A DNA stretch of 14,494 bases from DAOMFB01 sp035519355 (lineage in GTDB: Bacteria > Acidobacteriota > Thermoanaerobaculia > UBA5066), in the NCBI GenBank assembly GCA_035519355.1, contig DATIWM010000216.1, positions 1 to 14,494 of the forward strand, given 5' to 3'. Made by a program: the position numbers and the translations under genes. The notes under the pieces are model-generated. The model saw only the letters and a program-made list of their open reading frames with translations, ran no database searches and had not been told where the DNA came from. Shown piece by piece: positions 1 through 8,508 of this stretch. Within the stretch, counting starts at the first letter, position 1, and each line of letters opens with the position of its first letter.

Positions 1-572
1 CTCGGCAGTTCGGCCGCCTCGAGCGACACGCTGAAGTCCCGAAGCGAGCCCAGAAGGCCCTCGCCCGTGGCCTTGAGAATCGCCTCCTTGCGCGTCCAGC
101 ACCTGAAGAAGGCCGCCTGTCGCGACGTCTCGGGAAGCCGCCGGAGCGTCGCCGCCTCGTCCGGCGCGAAGAAGCGCTCCGCGAGATCCAGCGGATCGCT
201 CAGCGGCCGCAGAGCCTCGAGGTCGACTCCGACTTCATGCCGGCGCGTCACGCCGCACAGCGCGAGGTCGAGCGAATGTGAGAAGCCGAATCTCCAGCCC
301 GGCGGGTCCAGAAGCTCCGGTTTGCCGTCGGGCCGCTTCCCGAAGCGGAGAGCCTCGGGCGCCCTTCCCGCGTAGCGAGAGAGGATCTCGCGCAGCGCAC
401 CGTGCCCGGCCGTGTACCGGCGGCGCAGAAGCTCGGATCCGAAGCATTCGGCCCGCTTCTGCTCCACGGGAGAGAGTGTGGCGGCCAGAGCCGTCAGCCG
501 TCCCGGCGGCACCTCGAGAGAGATCCGCCAGACGTGAAGCTCATCCTCCGCGTACGGGTTCAACCTCTTCAT
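1..572 (-). CDS. Sfp-type 4'-phosphopantetheinyl transferase (partial, C-terminus off window)
   Basis: The enzyme moves the phosphopantetheine arm of coenzyme A onto the conserved Ser of carrier domains. Its likely targets are the two carrier domains of the divergent NRPS. 190 residues are visible from the ATG at 572, beginning MKRLNPYAEDELHVWRISLE, a typical family start. The family motifs are present: FSHS (97-100), GVDLE (115-119, with metal-binding Asp117 and Glu119) and WTRKEAILKATGEGL (159-173, with Glu163 and Lys167). The frame stays open to the left edge, so the C-terminus is missing; family members are about 220-250 residues, so perhaps 30-60 residues are lost. An in-frame TTG lies further upstream, but the ATG fits family length better. 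No strong ribosome binding site precedes it. Family assignment is secure; pairing with this NRPS is inferred from position. Confidence 0.93.
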   Translation of the reverse strand, partial: MKRLNPYAEDELHVWRISLEVPPGRLTALAATLSPVEQKRAECFGSELLRRRYTAGHGALREILSRYAGRAPEALRFGKRPDGKPELLDPPGWRFGFSHSLDLALCGVTRRHEVGVDLEALRPLSDPLDLAERFFAPDEAATLRRLPETSRQAAFFRCWTRKEAILKATGEGLLGSLRDFSVSLEAAELP

Positions 573-642
573 TCTGGACCGCCGACGGGCTCCGGCTGCG
601 TATCCGCTCCCCAAGGCCGCGTTATCCTCGGCACCCCCCGCG
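573..642. promoter_or_regulatory. Divergent intergenic region between PPTase and NRPS
   Basis: This 70-base gap must hold the start signals for both divergent genes. A TATCCT hexamer at 623-628 could be a -10 box for the NRPS, which would put the transcript start only a few bases before the ATG. On the other strand the overlapping GATAAC (626-621) could serve the PPTase. No convincing -35 box was found for either. The 15 bases before the NRPS ATG are C-rich and lack a Shine-Dalgarno sequence. The promoter reading is an inference from weak matches. Confidence 0.3.
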
Positions 643-3600
643 ATGACGAACCAGAGGATATCGGCAGACGGGCTCCATTCGACCCTCCTCGACTTCGAGC
701 GACAGGCCCGGAACCGTCCGGAGGCGATCGCCGTCACCTGCGAGGCGGACCGGATCTCGTACGGAGATCTCGATGGGCGGGCGGCGACGCTCGCTTGCCG
801 GCTCGTCGCCCTCGGAGTCGGTCCCGAAACGATCGTCGGGCTGCTCGCCGAACGGTCCATCGATCTGATCGTCGGGCTCCTGGCGATCCTGAAGGCGGGA
901 GGAGCCTATCTTCCGCTGGACCCCGCGGCACCCGTGGAGCGGCTTCGCCTCATGGCGGAGGAATGTCGCTGCCCGGTCCTCGTCACGCAGTCCCGGTTCG
1001 CCGGGCTTCTACCGGGATTTCCGTCCGACCGGCGGATCCTGCTGGACGAGGACCCCGGCACGGGAGACGCGTCGCGTCGCCCTCTTCCCCCCCCTCTGCC
1101 GGAGAGTCTCGCCTACGTCATCTTCACTTCCGGCTCGACGGGAACCCCGAAGGGGACCTTGCTGACGCATCGCAATCTCGCCGGGCTCTTTCGGGCCGCC
1201 GACGCCCGTTTCGACTTCGGGCAAGAGGACGTCTGGACCCTCTTTCATTCGGCCAGTTTCGATTTCTCGGTCTGGGAGATCTGGGGAGCGCTCCGGTACG
1301 GCGGGCGTCTCGTGATCGTGCCGCGCGAGACGAGCCGGTCGCCGGATCTGTTTCTCTCCCTCCTCCGGAGAGAAGCGGTGACGGTGCTGAACCAGACGCC
1401 GTCGGCGTTCGGCGCCCTGATGGCGGTGGAGGCGGACTCCGGGGCGACGCGGCTGACCTCCCTTCGCTGGGTGATCCTCGGCGGCGAGGCGCTCCGCGTG
1501 GAGAGCCTGCGGCCGTGGCTCGACCGGTACCCGGACGAAGCCCCCCGTCTCGTGAACATGTACGGAATCACCGAGACGACGGTCATGGTCACCTACCGGC
1601 TCATCCGCCGGCAGGACCTCGCGACACGGGCCGGAAGCCCGATCGGCGTCCCCCTGCCCGGCTACCTGATGGAGATCCGGAGCGAATCCGGCGAACCGGT
1701 CTCCCCGGGCGCCCCGGGAGAAATCTGGGTCGGCGGCTGGGGCGTCGCCCGGGGCTATCTCGGGCGCGACGAGCTGACCGCGGCCCGTTTCGTCCTCCCG
1801 GCGGGGGCCGGCGCCGCGCACGGGCGCTTCTACCGTTCCGGCGACCTCGGCCGCCTTCTGCCCGACGGAGAGTTCGAATATCTGGGGCGAATCGACGACC
1901 AGGTGAAGATCCGCGGATTCCGTGTCGAGCCCGGCGAGGTCGAGGAAACGCTGCTTCGTCATCCGGGAGTCCGTGCCTGCACCGTCACGGCCCGGGAGAG
2001 TGTCATCGCGGGGAACCGTCTCGACGCCTTCTGGGTCGCCGCGAAGCAACCGGAACCGACCCCGGGGGACCTGCGCCGGTTTCTCCTCGTCACGCTCCCG
2101 GACTACATGGTCCCGTCGGCCTTTCACCTCCTCCCGTCCCTGCCCCTCACGCCGAACGGGAAAGTCGACCGGAAGTCGCTCCGGGAGATGGCGGGCGTCG
2201 GAGAGTCGGTCGAGGCGAGCTCCGGGTCCCTTCGGACACCGACGGAACAGGCGGTCGCGCGGATCTTCGCGGAGCTCCTGGAGATTCCCGAGGTCCGCGC
2301 CGACGACGACTTTTTCGACCTCGGAGGGCACTCCCTCCTCGCGACGCAGGTGGTGGCCCGCCTCCGGGAGGCCTGCGGGATCTCGCTGCCGATCAGCGCC
2401 GTCTTCGAAGAGCCGACGGTTTCCGGTCTCGCCTGTTCGCTCGAGGCGCTCTCTCGATCCCGAACCGACTCGAAGACCGGGCTCTCCTGGGAAGCTCTTC
2501 CGGAGCAGGCCGACGCCCCGCTTTCGTACTCCCAGGAGCGGCTCTGGTTCCTGGAGCAGCTTCATCCGGGGAATCTGGCCTACAGCTCCCATTCGACGAT
2601 CTCCTTCGACGGCCCGCTCGACGCTGAGCTTCTCCGGAGGAGCCTTTCCGCCATGGTGGCGAGGCACGAGATCTACCGGACGACCTTCCCGTCGCTCCGG
2701 GGAACGCCCGTTCAGCGCATCCATCCTCCCTGGGAGGTGCCGCTGCCGGTCGTCGACGTCCCGGACCGTAGCCGCCTGGATGCGATCCTCGAGGCCGAGA
2801 CCCGTCGTCCTTTCGACTTCGCCGAAGCGCCCCCGGTCCGATGGACGCTCTATCGCCTTTCGCCGCTCGAACACGTCCTCCTGCACGCCGAGCATCACCT
2901 CGTCCATGACGGGTGGTCTTTCGCCGTCTTCCTCAGAGAGCTCTTCGAGCAGTACCGGGCGCTCCGGCGGAACGAGCCTCCGAACCTCCTTCCGCTTCCC
3001 GTCCGCTTCGCCGAGTTCGCCCGGGCCCAGCGAAAGTGGATGGAGGGCGGGGAGGCCTCCCGCCAGCTCGCCTACTGGAAGTCGACGTTGCGCGGGCTGC
3101 CCCCGCTACTCGAACTTCCGTCCGACCGTCCGCGCCCCCCCCTCCAGCGGTTCCGGGGGGATCTCCTCCGGCTCGAGCTTCCCCGCTCCCTCTCCGAGCG
3201 CCTCGCGGCCCTCGGTCGAACGGAGAGCGCCACCCTCTTCATGACCCTGCTGGCCGGGTTCGCGGCGCTTCTCCACCGGCTCACCGGCGAGGAGGACGTT
3301 TCGATCGGCTCGGGCATCGCCGGTCGCCGGTGGCGCGAGAGCGAAGGGCTCCTCGGAATGATCATCAACACCGTCGTTCTCAGAATGCCGGTGGGCTCGG
3401 ATCCGTCGTTCTCCGAGTTCCTGAAGCGGACCCGGCGGGTCGTTCTCGACGCCGAGGACAACCAGGACGTCCCGTTCGGACAGGTCGTCGAAGCGGTGAG
3501 TCCCGGCCGTTCCACCAGCCATGCGCCGCTCTTTCAGGTGCTGTTCAGCTCCTGGGACGATCCCAGCCTCCAACTGAAGCTCCCCGGTCTCGAGACCTCG

Positions 3601-6522
3601 GTCGCGCTCGGATTGAATCCGGGATCGGCCAAATTCGATCTGAACGTGGTGGCGCTGATCCGTCACCCAGCCCCGGAGTCGGGCGGAAAGAGGGCGATCC
3701 CTTTCGTTTCCATCCTGTGGGAGTACGACACGGATCTCTTCGACCGTGAAACCGCAGAAGGATGGCTGGCCCGCTATGTCCGGCTCCTGGAGGCGGCCGT
3801 GTCCGACCCGGCCGAGCGGATCTCCAGGCTGCCCCTGCTTCTCCCGGAGGAACGGGAGAAGATCCTGGCGCTCTCCAAGCCCGACCTTCCGGACCGCCCG
3901 CCCGCCGGTTCCTCGATCCCGGAGGCCTTCGCCCGGATGGCGGCCCGGTTTCCCGACCGGACGGCCGTCGTCTCCGGGAACGGATCGGCGACCTATCGGG
4001 AGCTGGACCTCGCCTCGAACCGCCTCGCCCGATTCCTCGTCGGAGAGGGGGTCGGGCGAGAGGTTCCGGTGGGTCTCTGCCTGGACCGCTCCCCCCTCCT
4101 CATCCCGTCGATTCTCGGGATCCTGAAGTCGGGGGGGGCTTACCTTCCCCTCGATCCGTCGGAGCCGGCATCCCGGAACGCGTACCTCCTCGCCGACTCC
4201 GGGGCCCGCCTCGTCCTCGCGGATTCGAAGTCGCCGGACGGACTCCCGGCTCTCTCCGCCGTCCGGGTCATCGCCGTCGACGCGATGGCCGGCCTGCTCC
4301 GGAACGCCCCGGCCGATCCGCCGGATTCCTCTCCGCTCCCGGACGATCTCGCCTGCGTGATGTACACGTCCGGCACCTCGGGACGCCCCAAAGGAGTCGA
4401 GGTTCTCCATCGGAACATCCTGCGGCTCGTCTCGAACGTATCGTGGATCCGCCTCGACGAGGACGAGACCTTCCTCCAGCTCTCCCCGCCGACTTTCGAC
4501 GCCTCGACGTTCGAGATCTGGGGGGCCCTGCTCAACGGCGGACGGCTCGTGCTCTATCCGGACCGCCGATTCGACCCCGCTCTCCTCGCCGAGACGCTCC
4601 GAAGGCACCGCGTATCGACGCTCTGGCTGACCGCGTCCCTGTTCAACCGGATCGTCGAGGACGATCCCCGGATCCTCGGAGGCGTGAGGCGCCTCCTGAC
4701 CGGAGGGGAAGCGTTGTCGGTTCCCCACGTCCGCAGGGCCCAGGAGGCCCTTCCCGACACCACCTTCTACAACGGCTACGGGCCGACCGAAGGGACGACC
4801 TTCACCACCGTCTGCAGGATCCCGGGCCGCCTGCCGGACGTCCGATCCGTTCCGATCGGCCGCCCGGTCGACAGGACCCGCGTCTACATCCTCGACACGG
4901 CGGGGCAGTTCGTCCCCCCCGGGCTTCCCGGCGAGCTGCACGCGGGAGGCGACGGCATCGCCCGGGGCTACCGGGGGCGAGAAGATCTCACCGCCGAGAG
5001 GTTCTCGGAGGATCCGTTCTCCACCGGCGGCCGGCTCTACCGGACCGGGGACCGCGCCCGGTTCCTCCCCGACGGCCGGATCGAATTCCTCGGGCGGACC
5101 GACCGGCAGGTGAAGCTGCGCGGGTACCGCGTCGAGCCGGAGGAGGTGGAGGCGGTCCTCGGCGAGCGGGACGACATCCTGAAGGCGGCCGTCGTTCCGG
5201 TCCCCTCCCCCGCCGGCGGGATCGCCCTCGCCGCGTACTACGTCCCCCGTCCGGGAGGGGCTTCCCCTTCGGGTGAGGACCTTCGCTCCGCTCTCCGGGC
5301 CCGGCTGCCGGAGTTCATGGTCCCGTCGTTCTTCGTCCCTCTCGTCGAGCTGCCGATCACCCCGAACGGCAAGCTCGACACGGGCCGCCTCCCGCCTCCG
5401 GCCGCGGCGGATCAGGGGGCGACGGCCGCCCGGGAGACGCAGAGCCCCCTCGAAGTGGTCGTCGCGGGTCTCTTCGCGGAGGTCCTGGGCCGCCCGGAGG
5501 TCGGGCCCGACGACAGGTTCTTCGACCTCGGGGGACACTCGCTTCTCGTCCCTCCTCTTCTGGCCCGACTCCGCGAGGCTTTCGGCGTCGAGTTGCCCGT
5601 CCGGACGTTCTTCTCCGGCCCGTCCGCCCGGGCCGTCGCTCGAGAGGTCATGAATCGCCGCAACGACGACGCGCCGTCCGGCGAAGCGCCGGGACCCTTC
5701 TCGATCGTCCCGATTCGCTCCGGGGGCTCCCGGCCCCCGTTCTTCCTCGCGCCCGGCGGGGACGGCGGCGAGGCCCCCCTGCTCGTCTATGCGCGGCTCG
5801 CCCGGTACGTCGACCTCGCGCAGCCGATCTACGGGATGGTCTGGCAGCCCGCCGCGGGCGGCTCGCGGATCCCGCCGCCGGTCGAGGAGATGGCCGGGAG
5901 CTTCATCCGCGAGATTCGACGGATCCAGCCGCACGACCCCTACCGGATCGGAGGAGAGTGCGTCGGCGGAAGCCTCGCCTGGGAAATCGCCCGCCAGCTC
6001 GACGGGACCGGAGACCGGGTCTCGCTGGTCCTCCTCGACTCACGCCGGCCTTCCGTCGGACTCTCCGTCAGCGTCGGAGCCCGGAGCTTCTGCGTCGTCC
6101 TGCGGCGTCTCCTTCTGAAGGCGGTCGGGACCTGCTACGGACAGGACCCGGCCCGTCCCGGCACGCCTTCCTACCGCTCCTACGAACGGCTCTCCCGATG
6201 GATCCCGATCCCGGAATCGAGGGCGCCCGTCCGGGCGAGCCGGGAGTGGATCACGTATCAGTGGACGCTGGCCCGTTATCGCCCGCGCCCGCTCGCGAGC
6301 GCGGTCACTCTCATCGCCAGCCGGGAGGAGCGGAACGCGGATCCGTCCTACGGCTGGAGAGGGCTCGCGCCGGCTCTCCGCGTCGTCGAGGTTCCGGGCG
6401 ACCACTCCGGCTACCTCCGGGAGTTCGCCTCCGAGACCGGCGCGACGCTCAGCCGGGAGCTGGCACGGTTCGCGGCCCGCCGGCCGGACGCGTCCGGCGC
6501 CCCCGTGGACGCGACGAGCTGA
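643..6522 (+). CDS. Bimodular non-ribosomal peptide synthetase, A-PCP-C-A-PCP-TE
   Basis: This cytoplasmic megaenzyme activates two amino acids, joins them and releases the product. Domains by residue: A1 ~10-515 (A3 motif at 158, FDFSVWE at 206-212, NGK at 505-507); PCP1 ~530-600 (Ser564 in LGGHS); C ~627-1060 (HHLVHDG at 751-757, so an intact HHxxxDG); A2 ~1110-1585 (YTSGTSGRPKG at 1241, FDASTFE at 1285-1291, Lys1577); PCP2 ~1595-1665 (Ser1633); TE ~1680-1950. The specificity residues read D-F-W-N-I-G-M-V-M-K for A1, one change from the remembered threonine code. They read D-A-F-W-L-G-G-T-F-K for A2, one change from a valine code. No C domain precedes A1, so A1 should be the starter. No epimerase domain is present, and the C domain looks LCL-like, so all-L residues are expected. 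The thioesterase triad is Cys1773 (GGECVGG), Asp1799 and His1921. The ATG lacks a ribosome binding site. The last 112 bases overlap the convergent amidotransferase gene. Confidence 0.96.
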   Translation: MTNQRISADGLHSTLLDFERQARNRPEAIAVTCEADRISYGDLDGRAATLACRLVALGVGPETIVGLLAERSIDLIVGLLAILKAGGAYLPLDPAAPVERLRLMAEECRCPVLVTQSRFAGLLPGFPSDRRILLDEDPGTGDASRRPLPPPLPESLAYVIFTSGSTGTPKGTLLTHRNLAGLFRAADARFDFGQEDVWTLFHSASFDFSVWEIWGALRYGGRLVIVPRETSRSPDLFLSLLRREAVTVLNQTPSAFGALMAVEADSGATRLTSLRWVILGGEALRVESLRPWLDRYPDEAPRLVNMYGITETTVMVTYRLIRRQDLATRAGSPIGVPLPGYLMEIRSESGEPVSPGAPGEIWVGGWGVARGYLGRDELTAARFVLPAGAGAAHGRFYRSGDLGRLLPDGEFEYLGRIDDQVKIRGFRVEPGEVEETLLRHPGVRACTVTARESVIAGNRLDAFWVAAKQPEPTPGDLRRFLLVTLPDYMVPSAFHLLPSLPLTPNGKVDRKSLREMAGVGESVEASSGSLRTPTEQAVARIFAELLEIPEVRADDDFFDLGGHSLLATQVVARLREACGISLPISAVFEEPTVSGLACSLEALSRSRTDSKTGLSWEALPEQADAPLSYSQERLWFLEQLHPGNLAYSSHSTISFDGPLDAELLRRSLSAMVARHEIYRTTFPSLRGTPVQRIHPPWEVPLPVVDVPDRSRLDAILEAETRRPFDFAEAPPVRWTLYRLSPLEHVLLHAEHHLVHDGWSFAVFLRELFEQYRALRRNEPPNLLPLPVRFAEFARAQRKWMEGGEASRQLAYWKSTLRGLPPLLELPSDRPRPPLQRFRGDLLRLELPRSLSERLAALGRTESATLFMTLLAGFAALLHRLTGEEDVSIGSGIAGRRWRESEGLLGMIINTVVLRMPVGSDPSFSEFLKRTRRVVLDAEDNQDVPFGQVVEAVSPGRSTSHAPLFQVLFSSWDDPSLQLKLPGLETSVALGLNPGSAKFDLNVVALIRHPAPESGGKRAIPFVSILWEYDTDLFDRETAEGWLARYVRLLEAAVSDPAERISRLPLLLPEEREKILALSKPDLPDRPPAGSSIPEAFARMAARFPDRTAVVSGNGSATYRELDLASNRLARFLVGEGVGREVPVGLCLDRSPLLIPSILGILKSGGAYLPLDPSEPASRNAYLLADSGARLVLADSKSPDGLPALSAVRVIAVDAMAGLLRNAPADPPDSSPLPDDLACVMYTSGTSGRPKGVEVLHRNILRLVSNVSWIRLDEDETFLQLSPPTFDASTFEIWGALLNGGRLVLYPDRRFDPALLAETLRRHRVSTLWLTASLFNRIVEDDPRILGGVRRLLTGGEALSVPHVRRAQEALPDTTFYNGYGPTEGTTFTTVCRIPGRLPDVRSVPIGRPVDRTRVYILDTAGQFVPPGLPGELHAGGDGIARGYRGREDLTAERFSEDPFSTGGRLYRTGDRARFLPDGRIEFLGRTDRQVKLRGYRVEPEEVEAVLGERDDILKAAVVPVPSPAGGIALAAYYVPRPGGASPSGEDLRSALRARLPEFMVPSFFVPLVELPITPNGKLDTGRLPPPAAADQGATAARETQSPLEVVVAGLFAEVLGRPEVGPDDRFFDLGGHSLLVPPLLARLREAFGVELPVRTFFSGPSARAVAREVMNRRNDDAPSGEAPGPFSIVPIRSGGSRPPFFLAPGGDGGEAPLLVYARLARYVDLAQPIYGMVWQPAAGGSRIPPPVEEMAGSFIREIRRIQPHDPYRIGGECVGGSLAWEIARQLDGTGDRVSLVLLDSRRPSVGLSVSVGARSFCVVLRRLLLKAVGTCYGQDPARPGTPSYRSYERLSRWIPIPESRAPVRASREWITYQWTLARYRPRPLASAVTLIASREERNADPSYGWRGLAPALRVVEVPGDHSGYLREFASETGATLSRELARFAARRPDASGAPVDATS
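5680..6492 (+). other. Thioesterase domain with Cys nucleophile (within the NRPS)
   Basis: This is the terminal alpha/beta-hydrolase domain, roughly residues 1680-1950 of the NRPS. It normally takes the peptide from the last carrier Ser and releases it by hydrolysis, cyclisation or transfer. The nucleophile elbow reads IGGECVGG with Cys1773 where most NRPS thioesterases have Ser. Asp1799 (LVLLDS) lies 26 residues later and His1921 (PGDHSG) completes the triad, so the domain looks active. Cys-type thioesterases are known in NRPS and related enzymes, for example the beta-lactone-forming TE of obafluorin synthetase. The product type here cannot be read from sequence. Confidence 0.85.
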
Positions 6523-8435
6523 CTCTCGAACCAGAGCAGGTGGACGGCCGACCAGACGGCCGAACACTCCCGCCAGGTCCAGGGCCTTCCCGAGTCGTGA
6601 GCGCGCACGGCGGCCTGCAGGCGCGCGCCGTCGACGAGGTCGTGTCCGATCACCCCGCGACGGAACGCCTGGTCCCGCAGCCACCCTTTCATCGGCCCCG
6701 AAAACCACTCCGGCATCGGCGACGTGAAGCCGACCTTGCGCCGGGCCGTGCGGATGCTCTCCGGGATCCGGCCTCTCATCGCGACCCGCGCGACCCGCTT
6801 GGTCAGGCCGGCCCCGACCTTGGACTCGTCCGGCAGCGAGAAGACGAACCGGACCAGTCGCCAGTCCATGAACGGCATCCGCACCTCGACGCCGTGCGCC
6901 ATCGAAAGCCGGTCGATGACGTGCAGGATCGACGGAAGGAGATCGGAATGGAACATCCGGTGGAGCCTTCGGTTCATGTCGCCCCACGCAGGAGGAAGGG
7001 TGTCGTTGCTCCCATCCGGCCGGAGATCATCCGGTTCGGCTTCCGGAAGTCCCGGGACGATCCGGGCGAAACTCCTCGCCACCGTGCCGGTGTCGGGCGC
7101 CCCTGCCAGCGACGGGTGATACCGAAGGAACGCCGAGAGAGCGACACGCCAGACGCCGAGCCGCCCGAGGGAGAAGCGTCGCAGGACGTCCCGGTACTCC
7201 CCCAGGCGCTTCAGGTTTTCCCGGGGCGCGGTCCAGGGCGGCGGCGCGTCGTGAAACAGGAGGTAATCGGGCTGGAGATACCCCCCCATCAGCTCGTCCG
7301 CGCCATGTCCGTCGAGGGAGACCACCACCCCCGCCCGCCGGAACTCCCGGTAGATCAGCCAGAGCGCCTTCGGCGAATTGATCCAGACGTCGTCGAGGTC
7401 CTCCAGGACCTCATCGAGGTCCCGCAAGGCCTCGTCGCCTCCGACCGGCAGGAAGTTTCCCCTCACGCCGGCGAACCGGATGACTTCCTCCGCCTCGGCC
7501 CGCTCGTCGTTCGAGGCACCCGGAAAGGTCGCCACGAACGTCCGCTGCCATTCCGGCGCCTGACGGGGGCCCGCCTGCATTCCCCCGATCCCCGCGACGG
7601 TGCAGACGACGCTCGCCGAGTCGAACCCGCCGGACAGGCTGTTCCCGATCGGCACGTCGCTGCGCATCCGAAGCCTCACCGCGTCGTCGAAGAGCTCACG
7701 GAAATCTCCGGCCTGCGCCTCCAGCGAGTCCGGCGGAGAGACGAGATGATCCAGCGTGTTCCACCAGCGCCGGATTTCCATCCCGCCGTTCCGGAGGACC
7801 GCCAGGTGGCCGCTCCGGAGACGAAGAACGCCCTGAAACAGCGTGCGCGCTGTCCCCTCGACGCCGAACCCGTCCTCGAGAAACCGCCGGGCCGACTCGC
7901 GATCGAGCTCCGGGCGGAACCCATCGAGGTGCCGGAAGGCCTTCAGCTCGGACGCGAAGGCGAACTGGTCCCGCGTCATTCGGTAGTGCAGGGGCTTGAC
8001 GCCGAAGCGGTCCCTCGCCAGAAAGAGGATCCGCTCCTGGCGATCGTAGATCGCGAAGGCCCACATCCCGTTGAAGCGAAGCAGCATCTCTTCGCCCCAT
8101 TCCACGTAGGATGCGAGGATCACCTCCGTGTCGGTCCGGGTCCGGAAGCGATGTCCTTTTCCTTCCAGGACGTCGCGCAGCTCCACGAAGTTGTAGACCT
8201 CGCCGTTGTAGGTGATGACGTATCGGCCGTCTCCGAAGGACATCGGCTGGCGGCCGTCGTCCCCCGGATCCAGGATGGCCAGCCGACGGTGTCCGAGGGC
8301 GACGGAGCCGTCGTCCTCCCGCCAGACGCCGCGATCATCGGGCCCCCGGTGGAGCAGCGCATCCGTGAACCGGTCGATTTCGGACTCCTCGACCCGGCGG
8401 CCGTCCGTGTTCCAGATCCCGGCAATCCCGCACAT
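6411..8435 (-). CDS. Asparagine-synthetase-like glutamine amidotransferase
   Basis: Family members hydrolyse glutamine in an N-terminal domain and pass the ammonia to a C-terminal domain that adenylates a carboxylate, giving an amide. The N-terminus is MCGIAGIW, so Cys2 becomes the catalytic nucleophile after Met removal. The glutaminase signatures HRRLAI (49-54), YNGEVYN (76-82) and RTDTEV (100-105) are present. The synthetase domain has the PP-loop SGGFDS (268-273) and LDGHGADELMGGY (374-386). At 674 residues it exceeds housekeeping AsnB (about 550) and resembles the longer members found in polysaccharide and secondary-metabolite loci. His377 sits where E. coli AsnB has Glu348 by my alignment, so asparagine may not be the product. 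A strong ribosome binding site, GGGGAGGGAG, ends 5 bases before the ATG. It is last in a four-gene run; its final ~37 codons overlap the NRPS 3' end and extend past recognisable homology. Confidence 0.93.
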   Translation of the reverse strand: MCGIAGIWNTDGRRVEESEIDRFTDALLHRGPDDRGVWREDDGSVALGHRRLAILDPGDDGRQPMSFGDGRYVITYNGEVYNFVELRDVLEGKGHRFRTRTDTEVILASYVEWGEEMLLRFNGMWAFAIYDRQERILFLARDRFGVKPLHYRMTRDQFAFASELKAFRHLDGFRPELDRESARRFLEDGFGVEGTARTLFQGVLRLRSGHLAVLRNGGMEIRRWWNTLDHLVSPPDSLEAQAGDFRELFDDAVRLRMRSDVPIGNSLSGGFDSASVVCTVAGIGGMQAGPRQAPEWQRTFVATFPGASNDERAEAEEVIRFAGVRGNFLPVGGDEALRDLDEVLEDLDDVWINSPKALWLIYREFRRAGVVVSLDGHGADELMGGYLQPDYLLFHDAPPPWTAPRENLKRLGEYRDVLRRFSLGRLGVWRVALSAFLRYHPSLAGAPDTGTVARSFARIVPGLPEAEPDDLRPDGSNDTLPPAWGDMNRRLHRMFHSDLLPSILHVIDRLSMAHGVEVRMPFMDWRLVRFVFSLPDESKVGAGLTKRVARVAMRGRIPESIRTARRKVGFTSPMPEWFSGPMKGWLRDQAFRRGVIGHDLVDGARLQAAVRAHDSGRPWTWRECSAVWSAVHLLWFESQLVASTGAPDASGRRAANRASSRLSVAPVSEANSRR

Positions 8436-8508
8436 TCAGTCTCCCTCCCCGGTCAGGAGCCTCATCCGAATGCGCGATTCTCCGTCGGGACCGTCGTCCC
8501 ACATCCCC

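Noticed and set aside
3106..5934. A 942-codon open frame on the minus strand opposite the NRPS, and similar long frames at 1009-2907 and 402-2627.
   Set aside because: The translations are Arg/Gly/Pro-rich with no family motif, while the overlapping NRPS frame shows every expected core motif. Long empty antisense frames are common at this GC content.
8487..8500. Small inverted repeat GGGAC-CGTC-GTCCC between the GT-C and AsnB-like genes.
   Set aside because: The stem is only five pairs and no T-tract follows, so it is not a convincing terminator; such repeats arise easily in GC-rich DNA.
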